A stretch of 64,000 nt of DNA. Origin: Roseateles sp. YR242 (GTDB taxonomy: Bacteria > Pseudomonadota > Gammaproteobacteria > Burkholderiales > Burkholderiaceae_C). The notes beneath the pieces were generated by a model. It had not been told where the DNA came from. It worked only from the letters and a program-made list of their open reading frames with translations, and searched no databases. A program made the translations under genes and the position numbers. Position 1 is the stretch's first letter; every line of letters starts with the position of its first letter. The stretch is taken from the NCBI RefSeq assembly GCF_900109745.1, contig NZ_FOAV01000003.1, positions 434,001 to 498,000 of the forward strand, in the 5' to 3' direction. Below, piece after piece: positions 8,675 to 18,470 of this stretch.

Positions 8675-10846
8675 ATGCGTTCACTGTTGATTCCCGTTGC
8701 CCTGGCCTTGGTGATGCCGGCCTCGCTGATGGCCGCGCAGGCCACGAGCTCGCCTGCCTCTCCAAGCGCCTCGTCGACATCGGCCTCCTCGGCCGTCGAC
8801 CGCGCGTCCACCGATGAAGTGAGCGTGCGGCTGTTGACCGCCTCACGCACCGTGCAGCCAGGCCAGACCTTGCTGCTGGGCCTGGAGCAACGCATATCGC
8901 CGCATTGGCACACCTACTGGCGCAACCCGGGTGATTCCGGCCAACCCACCAGCATCAGCTGGGACCTGCCGGCAGGCGCGCAAGCCAGCGACATTCATTG
9001 GCCGGCACCCCAACGCTTTGATGTGGGCCCCATCACCAACTACGGCTACGAGAACCAGACGCTGTTGTTGACCGAAGTGAAGCTGCCGGCCAGCCTCACC
9101 CCCGGCCAGACCATTCAGTTGAAGGCCGATGCCACCTGGTTGGTCTGCCGGGAGGAATGCATTCCCCAACAGGCCACCTTGACGCTTCATCTGCCCGTGG
9201 CCGCGCAAGCCGCTGCCTCGGAGGACAACACGCGTCTGTCTGCTGCCAAGGCGGCCCTGCCTGCGGCCGCACCCTTCCCGGTGGTAGCAGCGCTGCAGGG
9301 CAAGGAACTGATCGTGCAATGGCCGGCGGCTGCTGGTGGTGCGAACCCCACGGCGGACAAAACATTGTTTCTGCCGCAGGACTGGGGGCGCATCCAGCAC
9401 GCGGCCAGGCCGCAGCTGGACCAGGCCGATGGCCAATGGCGGCTGCGCATGCCGGTCGGCGAGCAACCGGCCCAGGCCGGGCAGACCCTTGAAGGCCTGC
9501 TGCTGGTCGGGGATCGGTCCTGGGCCGTTCGTACCCAGGTCGGTGGCGTCGGCACTGCCGATGGCCCCGGCCGTGTCGAGGCGGGAGTGCCCGCACCAGC
9601 CGTTGATGGGCTGAGTCTCGGGGCCGCCCTGGGGCTGGCGCTGGTGGGCGGGCTCATCCTCAATCTGATGCCCTGTGTGTTTCCGGTGCTGGCCATCAAG
9701 GCGCTGAGCTTCCTGCACGGCAAGCCTGCGGAACATAGGCGGCAGGGCCTGGCCTACACCGCAGGTGTGCTGGTGGCTTTTGGTGGCCTGGCCGCCGTGT
9801 TGCTCGTGTTGCGCGGTGCCGGGGCCAGTGTGGGTTGGGGCTTCCAGTTCCATTCGCCGCTTTTTGTGCTGTTGCTCGCCTGGCTGATGTTCGTGTTGGG
9901 CCTTTCACTGGCCGGCCTGCTGGAACTGGGTGCCGGCATTACCGGCCTCGGCCAGGGCCTGGCCAGCCGGGGCGGTCTTGCCGGCAGCTTCTTGACCGGC
10001 GTGCTCGCCACCGTGGTGGCCACGCCGTGCACGGCGCCCTTCATGGGTGCTGCCATGGCGTATGCGCTGGCGCAGCCGGCGGCGCAGCTGGTGCTGGTGT
10101 TCATGGCACTGGGCATCGGCCTGGCGCTGCCCTACCTGGCGCTGGCCTTCTGGCCGGCGCTGCAGCGCTGCATGCCCCGGCCCGGCCGGTGGATGGAGGT
10201 GCTCAAACAGGGCCTGGCCTTCCCGATGTTCGGTGCGGCGATCTGGTTGGTGTGGGTGGTGGCGCAGCAGGCGGGTCCCCAAGGGGTGCTGCTCGCGTTG
10301 TCCGGTATGGGGTTGATCGCCCTGGCCATCTGGCTGCGCTCGGTCAGCCGCCCGGCCGCGTCGGTCGGACGATGGACCGGTTCCGTCGCCGCCGCAGCCT
10401 CAGTGGCCGCCGCCTTGGCGCTGCTGCCCCTGATGCCGGACGATGCCTCGACCAGCACACCCGATGCGGCGCAGGCCTCGGCCCACGGCTACGAGCCCTA
10501 TTCCCCGGAGCGCCTTGCCGAGCTTCGGGCACAGGGCAAGCCGGTGTTTGTGAATCTCACCGCGTCCTGGTGCATCACCTGCCTGGTCAACGAGCGTGTG
10601 GCACTGTCCACAGCCGAGGTGAAGGACGCATTCCAGGCCAAGGGTGTGATTTATCTGAAGGGCGACTGGACACGCCAGGACCCACGCATCACTGAGCTGC
10701 TGACGCGACATGGGCGCAGCGGCGTGCCGCTGTATCTCTACTTCCCGGCAGGCGGGGGCGCTGGCGCAGACGACGGCGCCCAGGTCCTGCCGCAGATTCT
10801 CACGCCCGGTATCGTCACTTCTGCCTTGCAAGGCAGTGCCACCTGA
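8675..10846 (+). CDS. dsbD: DsbD/ScsB-type thiol:disulfide interchange protein
   Basis: A 723-residue membrane protein that passes electrons from cytoplasmic thioredoxin to periplasmic partners. Order: signal peptide; a periplasmic N-domain of the DsbD/ScsB type (SPHWHTYWRNPGDSG, then CREEC); a central eight-helix domain with one redox cysteine in NLMPCVFPVL and the other in VATPCTAPFMG; and a C-terminal thioredoxin domain with WCITC near residue 632. The N-domain resembles ScsB more than classical DsbD. A redoxin gene follows 104 nt downstream and is a likely partner. Confidence 0.93.
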   Translation: MRSLLIPVALALVMPASLMAAQATSSPASPSASSTSASSAVDRASTDEVSVRLLTASRTVQPGQTLLLGLEQRISPHWHTYWRNPGDSGQPTSISWDLPAGAQASDIHWPAPQRFDVGPITNYGYENQTLLLTEVKLPASLTPGQTIQLKADATWLVCREECIPQQATLTLHLPVAAQAAASEDNTRLSAAKAALPAAAPFPVVAALQGKELIVQWPAAAGGANPTADKTLFLPQDWGRIQHAARPQLDQADGQWRLRMPVGEQPAQAGQTLEGLLLVGDRSWAVRTQVGGVGTADGPGRVEAGVPAPAVDGLSLGAALGLALVGGLILNLMPCVFPVLAIKALSFLHGKPAEHRRQGLAYTAGVLVAFGGLAAVLLVLRGAGASVGWGFQFHSPLFVLLLAWLMFVLGLSLAGLLELGAGITGLGQGLASRGGLAGSFLTGVLATVVATPCTAPFMGAAMAYALAQPAAQLVLVFMALGIGLALPYLALAFWPALQRCMPRPGRWMEVLKQGLAFPMFGAAIWLVWVVAQQAGPQGVLLALSGMGLIALAIWLRSVSRPAASVGRWTGSVAAAASVAAALALLPLMPDDASTSTPDAAQASAHGYEPYSPERLAELRAQGKPVFVNLTASWCITCLVNERVALSTAEVKDAFQAKGVIYLKGDWTRQDPRITELLTRHGRSGVPLYLYFPAGGGAGADDGAQVLPQILTPGIVTSALQGSAT

Positions 10847-10950
10847 GGCGTGCCTGCTTCTATCCACCTGCTTACACGCCGGCTTGCACCGACCTGTTCC
10901 CGCCCCACCTTCCAACCCGCGCCACGAGCGCGCACTCTGGAGACTGACCC

Positions 10951-11625
10951 ATGACACCGACATTTTCCTCTGACACCCAGCCGTCCACCGAAGGTTCGCC
11001 GGCCGTCTCGTCAGGCCCGACCCGCCGTCATCTGCTGATCGGAGCCGCCCTGGTGGCCGTGGCGGGCCAGAGCCAGGCACAGGCGCAGATCGACCAGGCC
11101 GCGCCAGCGTTCACCGCCACCACGGCGGATGGCAAGAACTTGTCGCTGGAGAGCCTGCGTGGCAAGACGGTGGTGCTGGAGTGGACCAACCATGACTGCC
11201 CCTACGTCAAGAAGCATTACGGCAGCGGCAACATTCCTGCCTTGCAGAAAGAAGCCGTGAGCAAGGGCGTGGTGTGGCTGCAGGTGATTTCGTCGGCGCC
11301 GGGCCAACAAGGTTTTGTCGACGGCGCCACGGCCCTCAAGCTCAACGAGCAACGCGGTGCCACGCCGTCAGCCACGCTGCTGGACGCCAGCGGCCAGATC
11401 GGCAAAGCCTACGGAGCGCAGACCTCCCCCCACCTCTTCATCATCAATCCGCAAGGGGTGCTGGTCTACAAGGGAGGCATCGACAGCATCGCCACGGCCA
11501 AGGTCGAGGACATTGCCAAGGCGGAACCCTATGTGAAAGTCGCGCTCACGGAGCTCGCCGCCGGCAAGAAGATTTCTCACGCCAGCACGCGGCCTTATGG
11601 TTGCTCCATCAAGTACGCGAGTTGA
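10951..11625 (+). CDS. redoxin/thioredoxin-fold protein with exported N-terminus
   Basis: A 224-residue AhpC/TSA-like thioredoxin fold. The N-terminus has a Tat-like signal (TRRHLLIGAALVAVA, then SQAQAQ). The active region is TNHDCPYVKKHYGSGN with a single cysteine in place of CXXC; the only other cysteine is in RPYGCSIKY near the C-terminus. TSPHLFIINPQG supplies the cis-proline-type strand. Its position after the DsbD/ScsB-type gene suggests that the membrane protein reduces it in the periplasm. The role is inferred, not shown. Confidence 0.88.
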   Translation: MTPTFSSDTQPSTEGSPAVSSGPTRRHLLIGAALVAVAGQSQAQAQIDQAAPAFTATTADGKNLSLESLRGKTVVLEWTNHDCPYVKKHYGSGNIPALQKEAVSKGVVWLQVISSAPGQQGFVDGATALKLNEQRGATPSATLLDASGQIGKAYGAQTSPHLFIINPQGVLVYKGGIDSIATAKVEDIAKAEPYVKVALTELAAGKKISHASTRPYGCSIKYAS

Positions 11626-11652
11626 GAGGCGGCTGACCCTGTCGGACGCGCG

Positions 11653-12042
11653 TCAGCGGTCTTCCTGGAACCAGTAGCCGTTGGCCCGCATGCAGGAGCT
11701 GAAGGCATCGTACCGGGCGCTGCTGTTGTCATCAGTGGTGTAGGTCATGGCCTCCTCGGTACTCTTCTTGCAGGTCTTCGTATTGCCTTTGGTCTTGCAG
11801 TTGCTGGTTTCGGTGGTGGTCGCTGGCCCGTAGGTGGACTGGCGCGGCATCGCCGGGTACATCTGCGCGGACTCCCGTTCACATCCAAACTGATCTCGAT
11901 GGAGCTCGGCCTCCGTTCCGCCGTCTCGCACCCAGTGGCCGGTCGTACAGCCGGTCAGCGCCAGGGCCAGCAGCAGGGTGCCGAGCGTCGGCAGGCGCCC
12001 GATGGCCGATGACGGCTGATGGGGGGTGATGTTGATCGGCAT
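11653..12042 (-). CDS. predicted lipoprotein of unknown function
   Basis: A 129-residue protein with a signal peptide ending in the lipobox LALTGCTT, so it is probably an outer-membrane or inner-membrane lipoprotein. The rest contains four cysteines and two short segments (RDQFGCERESAQMYP and YDAFSSCMRANGYWF) of a type common in small Burkholderiales lipoproteins. The ATG at 12042 has GGGAAG 8 bases upstream and is preferred over an upstream ATG at 12063. It is convergent with the redoxin gene. Confidence 0.75.
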   Translation of the reverse strand: MPINITPHQPSSAIGRLPTLGTLLLALALTGCTTGHWVRDGGTEAELHRDQFGCERESAQMYPAMPRQSTYGPATTTETSNCKTKGNTKTCKKSTEEAMTYTTDDNSSARYDAFSSCMRANGYWFQEDR

Positions 12043-12208
12043 GGCAGCTTCCCGGTGTCCCAAAGGACACTAGTGGCCGCGGGAGTCGCTACCGGTTCAC
12101 AGGAGGGCCGCCTGGATGAGTAGCTTCACGCCCATCAGTTGCGTACGCTGGCCACACCCGCCGGGCGCAACCGGCTGGAGCAGGCGGTCTGCGCCGAAGA
12201 TCCCGTCT

Positions 12209-13144
12209 TCAGGGCACGATCTTGGATGGGCGCGACCGCTCCCGGTAGAACTGGTCGAACTCTTTGGCGTAATGGGCCTGTGTTTCTGGCGTCAGCCAGT
12301 GCATGAGCCCCTGGCGCAGGCTGGCGGCGCCTTCGGGCCGGCCGAACGCCCGGTCGATGCCACGGATGGCCGCGAGGCCCCACGGGGTGCGCGGGCAGGC
12401 GATGCCCGCCATCACCGGATCGCTGGCGCCACGGATGGGGACGGTGACCAGGTCCTTGGGTTCACCCATCATCACCAGTGCCATGTCGGGCTCGATGGAA
12501 TAGTCCGCCCGGTCCAGGCTGACCATCTGCAGGAGCCGACCGCCGAAGTCACGCGGTGAATACAGCGTGACGCTGCTGCCTGCGGGCCGTTTGGCAATCA
12601 TCTCGTCGACGGCGGTGCCGTAACTGCGGCCGTCCACCAGGGCGCCCCGCAGCGAGGTATCCGCCAGCAACGGCGGCAGCAACACCTCGCCTGAAGAAGT
12701 TCGCGGCAGACGCGTGAGCTTGTCCCGCCGAACCACCAGCTGCGATGGCGGCGTCAATTGCGTGTTGATGAAGTACGCCACCTTCTCCCGCTCCGGCGTG
12801 CGCACCATGTTCGCGCGGCAGACCTGCTGTCCACTTTCGATCATCTGCCAGCTTCGCTTGGCATTGGCCACCACGATTTCATGCGTCACGCCGGGCCACC
12901 AGACCGACAGGTAACGCACCACCCGGTCGGTGACGCCGTTGGCGTTGGGGTTGATGGCAGTGCTGTTGTCGGAAGTCAGCCAGGTGATGTGGTCCACCCG
13001 CTCGGGCTCCGGCGCCGCATCGGCCTGGGGGGCCATGCAGGTGGCGAGCACCAGCAGCAGCTGCGCCAACGGACGCAGCGGGGTGGATGCAGGGCGGCGG
13101 ATGTAGACAACGTTTTCCACGGCGGCAGCATAACGGTCCGCCAA
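12209..13144 (-). CDS. periplasmic solute-binding-like protein (TIGR02285-like)
   Basis: A 311-residue exported protein with a signal peptide ending near QADAAPE. The fold pattern resembles SBP_bac_3/TIGR02285 proteins: DHITWLTSD early, CRANMVRTPEREKVAYFINTQ, then GRSYGTAVDEMI and ADYSIEPDMALVM. No ABC transporter genes are next to it and the ligand is unknown. The ATG at 13144 lies only 9 nt from the terminator that ends the upstream sulfate-binding gene. An internal GTG near residue 9 may be the true start. Confidence 0.75.
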   Translation of the reverse strand: MADRYAAAVENVVYIRRPASTPLRPLAQLLLVLATCMAPQADAAPEPERVDHITWLTSDNSTAINPNANGVTDRVVRYLSVWWPGVTHEIVVANAKRSWQMIESGQQVCRANMVRTPEREKVAYFINTQLTPPSQLVVRRDKLTRLPRTSSGEVLLPPLLADTSLRGALVDGRSYGTAVDEMIAKRPAGSSVTLYSPRDFGGRLLQMVSLDRADYSIEPDMALVMMGEPKDLVTVPIRGASDPVMAGIACPRTPWGLAAIRGIDRAFGRPEGAASLRQGLMHWLTPETQAHYAKEFDQFYRERSRPSKIVP

Positions 13145-13152
13145 GGGGGCGA

Positions 13153-13191
13153 CAAAAAAAGCCCCGCCGGCGGTATCGCCAGGGCGGGGCT
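13153..13191 (-). terminator. rho-independent terminator after the second sulfate-binding protein gene
   Basis: On the minus strand an 8-9-bp GC stem (AGCCCCGCC with GGCGGGGCT) is followed by seven T. It lies about 150 nt past the stop of the sulfate-binding protein and directly before the next leftward gene. Confidence 0.85.
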
Positions 13192-13340
13192 GCTCGCACA
13201 GAGCAAACGGTCTGGATGGTGTCAGCCGTGCGGTAACAAGGCTTCGACCGACCGAGGAGACAAACAGTGGGGCGGCCGGTGGGCCGCCGGAACATCAGAG
13301 GCAGGTCGTTCGATGCCCAGGGGCGTCGGTCAGAACCGGA

Positions 13341-14351
13341 TCAGCGGGCGACGCTGATCTGATCGAAGACGCCGCCGTCGTCGAAGTGGGTCTTCTGGGC
13401 ATTGCGCCAGCCGCCGAAGACATCGTCGATGGTGACCAGCTTGACCGGGGCAAATTGCTTGTTGTACTTGGCCGCGACCTTCGCGTCACGAGGACGGTAG
13501 TAGTTCTTCGCCGCGATTTCCTGGCCTTCCGGTGTGTACAGGTATTGCAGATAGGCCTCGGCCACCTTGCGGGTGCCCTTCTTGTCGACGTTCTTGTCGA
13601 CCACGGACACCGGCGGCTCGGCCAGGATGGAAATGCTGGGGGTGACGATCTCGAACTTCTCCGGCCCCAGTTCCTTCACGGCCAGATAGGCTTCGTTTTC
13701 CCAGGCGATCAGCACGTCGCCGATGCCGCGTTCCACGAAGGTGGTGGTGGCACCGCGAGCGCCGGAGTCCAGCACCTTGGTGTTGCCGTAGATGCGCTTG
13801 ACAAAAGCCTTGGCCGACTCGGCATTGCCACCGGGCTGCTTCAGGGCATAGGCCCAGGCCGCCAGGTAGTTCCAGCGGGCGCCACCGGAGGTCTTCGGGT
13901 TGGGCGTGATCACGTCCACACCGCTGCGAGCCAGATCCGGCCAGTCGTTGATGTGCTTGGGATTGCCCTTGCGCACCAGGAACACGATGGTCGACGTGTA
14001 GGGCGAGGCATTGCTGGGCAGGCGCTTCTGCCAATCGGCCGGCACCAGCTTGCCGTGGTCATACAGCGCGTCGATGTCGTAGGCCAGGGCCAGCGTCACC
14101 ACATCCGCATCCAGGCCGTCGATCACCGAGCGGGCCTGCTTGCCGGAGCCGCCGTGGGAGTTCTTGATGGTCACGGTCTCACCCGTCTTGGCCTTCCAGA
14201 ACTTGGCAAACGAAGCATTGAAATCCTGGTACAGCTCACGCGTCGGATCGTAGGACACGTTCAACAGGGTGGTCTGGGCTTGCGCCAGGGCAGCGCCGCC
14301 CAGCAGGGTGACGGCGGCAAGCAGCGATACGGTGCGGCGGAGAGCGTTCAC
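13341..14351 (-). CDS. sbp: sulfate/thiosulfate ABC transporter substrate-binding protein (second copy)
   Basis: A periplasmic sulfate-binding protein of about 336 residues: [59 protein letters not shown] and [20 protein letters not shown] are all family segments. The signal peptide [18 protein letters not shown] starts at a GTG (14351). Starting at the in-frame ATG at 14459 would place 36 unrelated residues before it, so GTG is preferred although no strong ribosome site is seen. It is a paralogue of the sbp at 19381-20460 and lies at the far end of the sulfate cluster, behind the two CysB-type regulators. Confidence 0.9.
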   Translation of the reverse strand: MNALRRTVSLLAAVTLLGGAALAQAQTTLLNVSYDPTRELYQDFNASFAKFWKAKTGETVTIKNSHGGSGKQARSVIDGLDADVVTLALAYDIDALYDHGKLVPADWQKRLPSNASPYTSTIVFLVRKGNPKHINDWPDLARSGVDVITPNPKTSGGARWNYLAAWAYALKQPGGNAESAKAFVKRIYGNTKVLDSGARGATTTFVERGIGDVLIAWENEAYLAVKELGPEKFEIVTPSISILAEPPVSVVDKNVDKKGTRKVAEAYLQYLYTPEGQEIAAKNYYRPRDAKVAAKYNKQFAPVKLVTIDDVFGGWRNAQKTHFDDGGVFDQISVAR

Positions 14352-14481
14352 AGGCGTTGAGATGTTGGTGGTGGGGGGAGTGCCCAATGTAGGAGGGCAC
14401 CAGAGGAAAGGGAACCAAGAAGTTCTGCTTTGCTTTGCAGCTTCAGTGGGGTGGCGCACAGGCGGCCACCAGCCGCAGGCA

Positions 14482-15429
14482 TCAGTCGGCCAGGCTGGGC
14501 GTCAGCCGCGCCTGCTCCACCACGTCGCGGTGCAGCGGCGGGGCGAAGGTCTCGATGAAGGCGTAGACGTAGTCGCGCAGGTAGGCATCACGGCGCACAG
14601 CCAGCCGGGTCAGGTTGTCGGCAAACAGGTGTCGGGCATCGATGGCGCGCAGCAGGCGGTCACGTTCCTCGTCGTAGGCGATGGCCGCCACGATGCCCAC
14701 GCCCAGTCCCAGTTCGACATAGGTCTTGATGACGTCCGCATCCATGGCCACCAGCACCACGTTCAGGTTGACACCGGCGCGTGCAAAGGCCTCGTCGATA
14801 TGGCCCCGGCCGGTGTAGCCGCTTTCGTAGGTGATGATGGGGTAGCGGCCGATCTGCTCCAGTGTCAGCGGCTGGCCGTTGGCGGATTCCAGCGCCAGTG
14901 GATGGTCCGGCGGCACCAGCACGGTGTGGGTCCAGCGGTAGCAGGGCAGGGTCAGCAGCTCGGGGTGCTGGGTCAGGGCCTCGGTGGCGATGCCGATGTC
15001 AGCCTCACCATCCATCAGCAGGCGGGCCACCTGCTGGGGCGTGCCCTGCTGGAACTGCAGGCTCACTTCGGGATGGGTGTTGCGGAAGTCCCGCACGGCC
15101 GGTGGCAAGGCATAACGCGCCTGGCTGTGAGTGGCCGCAATGCGCAGGTGCCCGCTGTCGGCACGGGCGAAGTCCTCGCCAGCGCGGCGCAGGTTTTCCG
15201 CTTCGCGCAGCAGCCGCTCCACGATCGGCATCACGTTGCGGCCGGGCTCGGTCAGGCCGGTCAGGCGCTTGCCGGCACGGATGAAGATGTCGATGCCCAG
15301 CTCGTCCTCGAGCTCACGGATCTGGCGGCTCACGCCAGGCTGCGAGGTGTGCAGGGCCTGGGCGACCTCGGTCAGATTGAATCCGCGGCGCTGTGCCTCA
15401 CGGACGGAACGCAGTTGCTGGAAATTCAT
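14482..15429 (-). CDS. CysB/Cbl-type LysR regulator
   Basis: A 315-residue LysR-family activator. The N-terminal winged helix reads [33 protein letters not shown]. The effector domain contains [23 protein letters not shown] and [20 protein letters not shown], all typical of CysB/Cbl, which sense O/N-acetylserine or sulfate and adenosine phosphosulfate. It is about 60 percent similar by eye to the next gene. The 101-bp gap upstream carries two TTATTCG words and an inverted repeat, suggesting a promoter and self- or cross-regulation of its own. Confidence 0.92.
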   Translation of the reverse strand: MNFQQLRSVREAQRRGFNLTEVAQALHTSQPGVSRQIRELEDELGIDIFIRAGKRLTGLTEPGRNVMPIVERLLREAENLRRAGEDFARADSGHLRIAATHSQARYALPPAVRDFRNTHPEVSLQFQQGTPQQVARLLMDGEADIGIATEALTQHPELLTLPCYRWTHTVLVPPDHPLALESANGQPLTLEQIGRYPIITYESGYTGRGHIDEAFARAGVNLNVVLVAMDADVIKTYVELGLGVGIVAAIAYDEERDRLLRAIDARHLFADNLTRLAVRRDAYLRDYVYAFIETFAPPLHRDVVEQARLTPSLAD

Positions 15430-15430
15430 C

Positions 15431-15494
15431 GTTGGTCAGGTCATTGGCTTATTCGGTTTGATTATTCGCAAGCACTGCTGACCTGTCCTCCAAC
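15431..15494 (-). promoter_or_regulatory. candidate CysB-type operator before the LysR gene
   Basis: The intergenic DNA has two direct TTATTCG words (15449-15455 and 15462-15468, the first within GGCTTATTCG) between arms of an interrupted inverted repeat, GTTGGTCAGGTCA at 15431-15443 and TGACCTGTCCTCCAAC at 15479-15494. The same GCTTATTCG word recurs upstream of two other sulfur genes in this window. Confidence 0.55.
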
Positions 15495-15530
15495 AAATAT
15501 CGATAAGCTTTGCGCAGAAGCGAGGAAGGG

Positions 15531-16454
15531 TCAGGCTTCAACGTCCATGGATTCCCGCACCGTCTCTTCGGTGAGGGAGGTCACGCACTCCTGCAGGAAG
15601 CGATAGGCGAAGCCCCGCAGGTAGTGGCCGCGCTTGAGCGCGATGCGTGTGGTGTTGGCCGGGAAGAGATGGCTCGCGTCCAGCCGTTGCAGGCCCGCAT
15701 CGCGATTGGGTTCAAAGGCGATTGCCGCGATGATGCCCACGCCCAGGCCCACCTGCACATAGGTCTTGATCACGTCGGCATCCAGGGCCGACATGACGAT
15801 GTCCGGCACCAGGCCGGCCCGCGAGAAGCTCGCATCGATACGGGCCCGGCCGGTGTAGCCCTCGTGATAGGTGATCAGCGGCTGCTCCGCCAACGCCTCC
15901 AGCGAGAGCGGCTGGCGTGTCAGCGCATGGCCCTCGGGTACCACCACCGCGTGATGCCACTCATAGAAGGGGAAGGTGACAAAGGCGTCGTCCTTGCCGA
16001 GCGCCTCGGTGGCAATGCCCACGTCGGCCTCGCCGGACAGCAGCAGCGAAACGATCTCCGCCGGGCTGCCCTGGTGCAGCACCAGGTGCACACGCGGATA
16101 GGCCGCCTTGAACCGGGCGACCACCTGCGGCAGCGCATAACGCGCCTGCGTGTGGGTGGTGGCGATGGTGAGCTGGCCTTGGTCGGCGCTGGAGAAATGC
16201 TGGGCCAGCCGCTTGATGTTGCGCACATCCTGCAGCATGCGGTCCACCACCTGCGCGACCTCCTTGCCGGGTTCGGTCAGCCCCAGCAGCCGCTTGCCGC
16301 GGCGCTGGAACAGCTCCACGCCCAGTTCGTCCTCCAGGTCCTTGATGTGTTTGCTGACGCCGGATTGAGAGGTGAACAAGGCCGCCGCGACCTCGGTCAG
16401 ATTGAAATTCTGCTGCACCGCCTCCCGGACGATGCGCAACTGCTGAAGGTTCAT
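15531..16454 (-). CDS. cysB: CysB-type LysR regulator of sulfur assimilation
   Basis: A 307-residue LysR regulator with HTH FNLTEVAAALFTSQSGVSKHIKDLEDELG and effector domain segments ATTHTQARYALPQVV, GEADVGIATEAL, YHEGYTGRARID and [24 protein letters not shown]. In betaproteobacteria, CysB activates cys genes under sulfur limitation. The gene starts 40 nt after the cysA stop, so it is probably the last or near-last gene of the sbp-cysTWA transcript. Which of the two paralogues is the functional CysB and which is Cbl-like cannot be settled by eye. Confidence 0.92.
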   Translation of the reverse strand: MNLQQLRIVREAVQQNFNLTEVAAALFTSQSGVSKHIKDLEDELGVELFQRRGKRLLGLTEPGKEVAQVVDRMLQDVRNIKRLAQHFSSADQGQLTIATTHTQARYALPQVVARFKAAYPRVHLVLHQGSPAEIVSLLLSGEADVGIATEALGKDDAFVTFPFYEWHHAVVVPEGHALTRQPLSLEALAEQPLITYHEGYTGRARIDASFSRAGLVPDIVMSALDADVIKTYVQVGLGVGIIAAIAFEPNRDAGLQRLDASHLFPANTTRIALKRGHYLRGFAYRFLQECVTSLTEETVRESMDVEA

Positions 16455-16494
16455 GGCGGCGCTGACCGTGGGGGCGGGGGTTCGGCGAGCCGGC

Positions 16495-17565
16495 TCAGGC
16501 GGCCTGGTTCAGACCGAACACGCTCAGGCGCGAGGCCTGCACGCGCACCTGCTGCCCATTGCTCAGCCCCAGGGACGCCACCTGCTCACGGCCGAGTTCG
16601 GCCTCCAGGTGCTCACCCTGCGGGCCGCGCAGCTCAATGCGGGCGGCTGCACCAAAACTCAGGATGCGCTCGACGGTGGCAGGCAGGCCCGGCGCGTCGG
16701 TCTGCGGATTGATCTGCAGCTCATGCGGGCGGGCGTAGGCCTGCACCAGGCCCTGCGGCTCGGCGGCAGAGGCGGTCAGGCCCTGTGCGAGCAACTGGTC
16801 ACCCACTCGCAGCACACCGCCTTCGGAACGGCCTTCAAAGCGGTTGACCGCACCGAGGAAGCCATAGACAAACGGCGTGGCCGGGCGTTCGTAGACTTCC
16901 GTCGGCGAGCCGACCTGCTCCACGCGGCCGTGGTCCATCAGCACCACACGGTCCGCCACTTCCAGTGCTTCTTCCTGGTCGTGGGTGACGAAGATGCTGG
17001 TGATGTGCAGCTCGTCATGCAGGCGTCGCAGCCAGCGGCGCAGTTCCTTGCGCACCTTCGCGTCCAGCGCGCCGAAGGGTTCGTCCAGCAGCAGCACACG
17101 CGGCTCCACCGCCAGTGCACGGGCCAGCGCAATGCGCTGGCGCTGGCCGCCGGAGAGTTGGGGCGGGTAGCGGTCGGCCAGCCAGTCCAGTTGCACCAGC
17201 TGCAACAGCTCGTGCACCTTGCGCTTGATGTCGGATTCCGATGGACGTTGCTTGCGCGGTTTCACCCGCAGGCCGAAGGCGACGTTGTCGAACACCGTCA
17301 TGTGGCGGAACAGCGCGTAATGCTGAAACACGAAGCCAACTTCGCGCTCACGCACATGCGTGTCGGACGCATCGGCGCCGTCCAGCAGCACCTGGCCCCG
17401 GTCGGCGGTTTCCAGGCCGGCAATGATGCGCAGCAGCGTGGTCTTGCCGCAGCCCGATGGGCCCAGCAGGGCGGTCAGTTCGCCGGTGGGGAAGTCCAGG
17501 CTGACATCGCCCAGCGCAGTGAAGCTGCCAAACGACTTGTGGATGTTGCGGACTTGAATGCTCAT
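16495..17565 (-). CDS. cysA: sulfate/thiosulfate ABC transporter ATP-binding protein CysA
   Basis: A 356-residue ATPase that powers sulfate import. Walker A is GPSGCGKTT, the Q-loop is VFQHYALF, the signature is [15 protein letters not shown], Walker B is [12 protein letters not shown] and the switch histidine is in [14 protein letters not shown]. The C-terminal 110 residues form the TOBE-like regulatory domain seen in CysA. It begins 19 nt after cysW. Confidence 0.96.
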   Translation of the reverse strand: MSIQVRNIHKSFGSFTALGDVSLDFPTGELTALLGPSGCGKTTLLRIIAGLETADRGQVLLDGADASDTHVREREVGFVFQHYALFRHMTVFDNVAFGLRVKPRKQRPSESDIKRKVHELLQLVQLDWLADRYPPQLSGGQRQRIALARALAVEPRVLLLDEPFGALDAKVRKELRRWLRRLHDELHITSIFVTHDQEEALEVADRVVLMDHGRVEQVGSPTEVYERPATPFVYGFLGAVNRFEGRSEGGVLRVGDQLLAQGLTASAAEPQGLVQAYARPHELQINPQTDAPGLPATVERILSFGAAARIELRGPQGEHLEAELGREQVASLGLSNGQQVRVQASRLSVFGLNQAA

Positions 17566-17584
17566 GACGCTTCCTTCATTCGGA

Positions 17585-18469
17585 TCAGTCGATCACCACG
17601 GCGCGTGATGCGCGCCACTCGACAAATTGCTTGAGCACCAGGGTGGCCACGGCCAGCAGGGCCAGCAGCGAGGCCACGGCGAATGCGGCCGCAAACTGGT
17701 ACTCGTTGTAGAGAATCTCGACCTGCAGCGGCAGCGTGTTGGTCTGGCCGCGCACATGGCCCGACACCACAGAGACCGCGCCGAACTCGCCGAAGGCCCG
17801 GGCGTTGCACAGGATCACGCCGTAGAGCAGGCCCCACTTGATGTTGGGCAGCGTCACATGCCAGAAGGTGCGCCAGCCGGAGGCCCCCAGCACGGTGGCA
17901 GCTTCCTCCTCGTCACGGCCCTGGGCTTGCATGAGCGGGATCAGCTCGCGGGCCACGAAGGGGAAGGTCACGAACACCGTGGCCAGCACGATGCCGGGTA
18001 CCGCGAAGATGATGCGGATGTCGTGGTCCTGCAGCCAGGGGCCGAACCAGCCTTGGGCGCCGAAGATCAGCACGTAGATCAGGCCGGCCACCACCGGCGA
18101 GACCGAGAACGGCAGGTCGATCAGCGTGATCAGCAGCTGCTTGCCACGGAAGTCATGCTTGGTGATGACCCAGGCGGCGCAGACACCGAACACCAGGTTC
18201 AGCGGCACCGACACCACGGCGGCCAGCAGCGTGAGCTTCACGGCGGAAATCGCATCCGGCTCGATGAGCGCGGCGACGTAGGTGTCCCAGCCCTTGCGCA
18301 AGGCCTCGGTGAAGACGGCGGCGAGTGGCATCAGCAGGAACAGGGCGAAGAAGCCCAGGCCCAGCGTCAGCAGGGTGTAGCGAACCCAGCGCGCTTCACG
18401 CGTGGCGGGGTTGCCTTGGTAGTGGCCGGCGCTTCGCGCGCGGCCCAGGGTTGCTGCAGCTCCAGCCAT
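17585..18469 (-). CDS. cysW: sulfate/thiosulfate ABC transporter permease CysW
   Basis: A 294-residue inner-membrane permease with six hydrophobic segments. The EAA loop is seen as [24 protein letters not shown], followed by [32 protein letters not shown], which is diagnostic for CysW. The ATG at 18469 is chosen because it sits one base after the cysT stop codon and has GAAGG upstream; the longer reading frame overlaps cysT by over 50 bases. Confidence 0.95.
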   Translation of the reverse strand: MAGAAATLGRARSAGHYQGNPATREARWVRYTLLTLGLGFFALFLLMPLAAVFTEALRKGWDTYVAALIEPDAISAVKLTLLAAVVSVPLNLVFGVCAAWVITKHDFRGKQLLITLIDLPFSVSPVVAGLIYVLIFGAQGWFGPWLQDHDIRIIFAVPGIVLATVFVTFPFVARELIPLMQAQGRDEEEAATVLGASGWRTFWHVTLPNIKWGLLYGVILCNARAFGEFGAVSVVSGHVRGQTNTLPLQVEILYNEYQFAAAFAVASLLALLAVATLVLKQFVEWRASRAVVID

Positions 18470-18470
18470 T

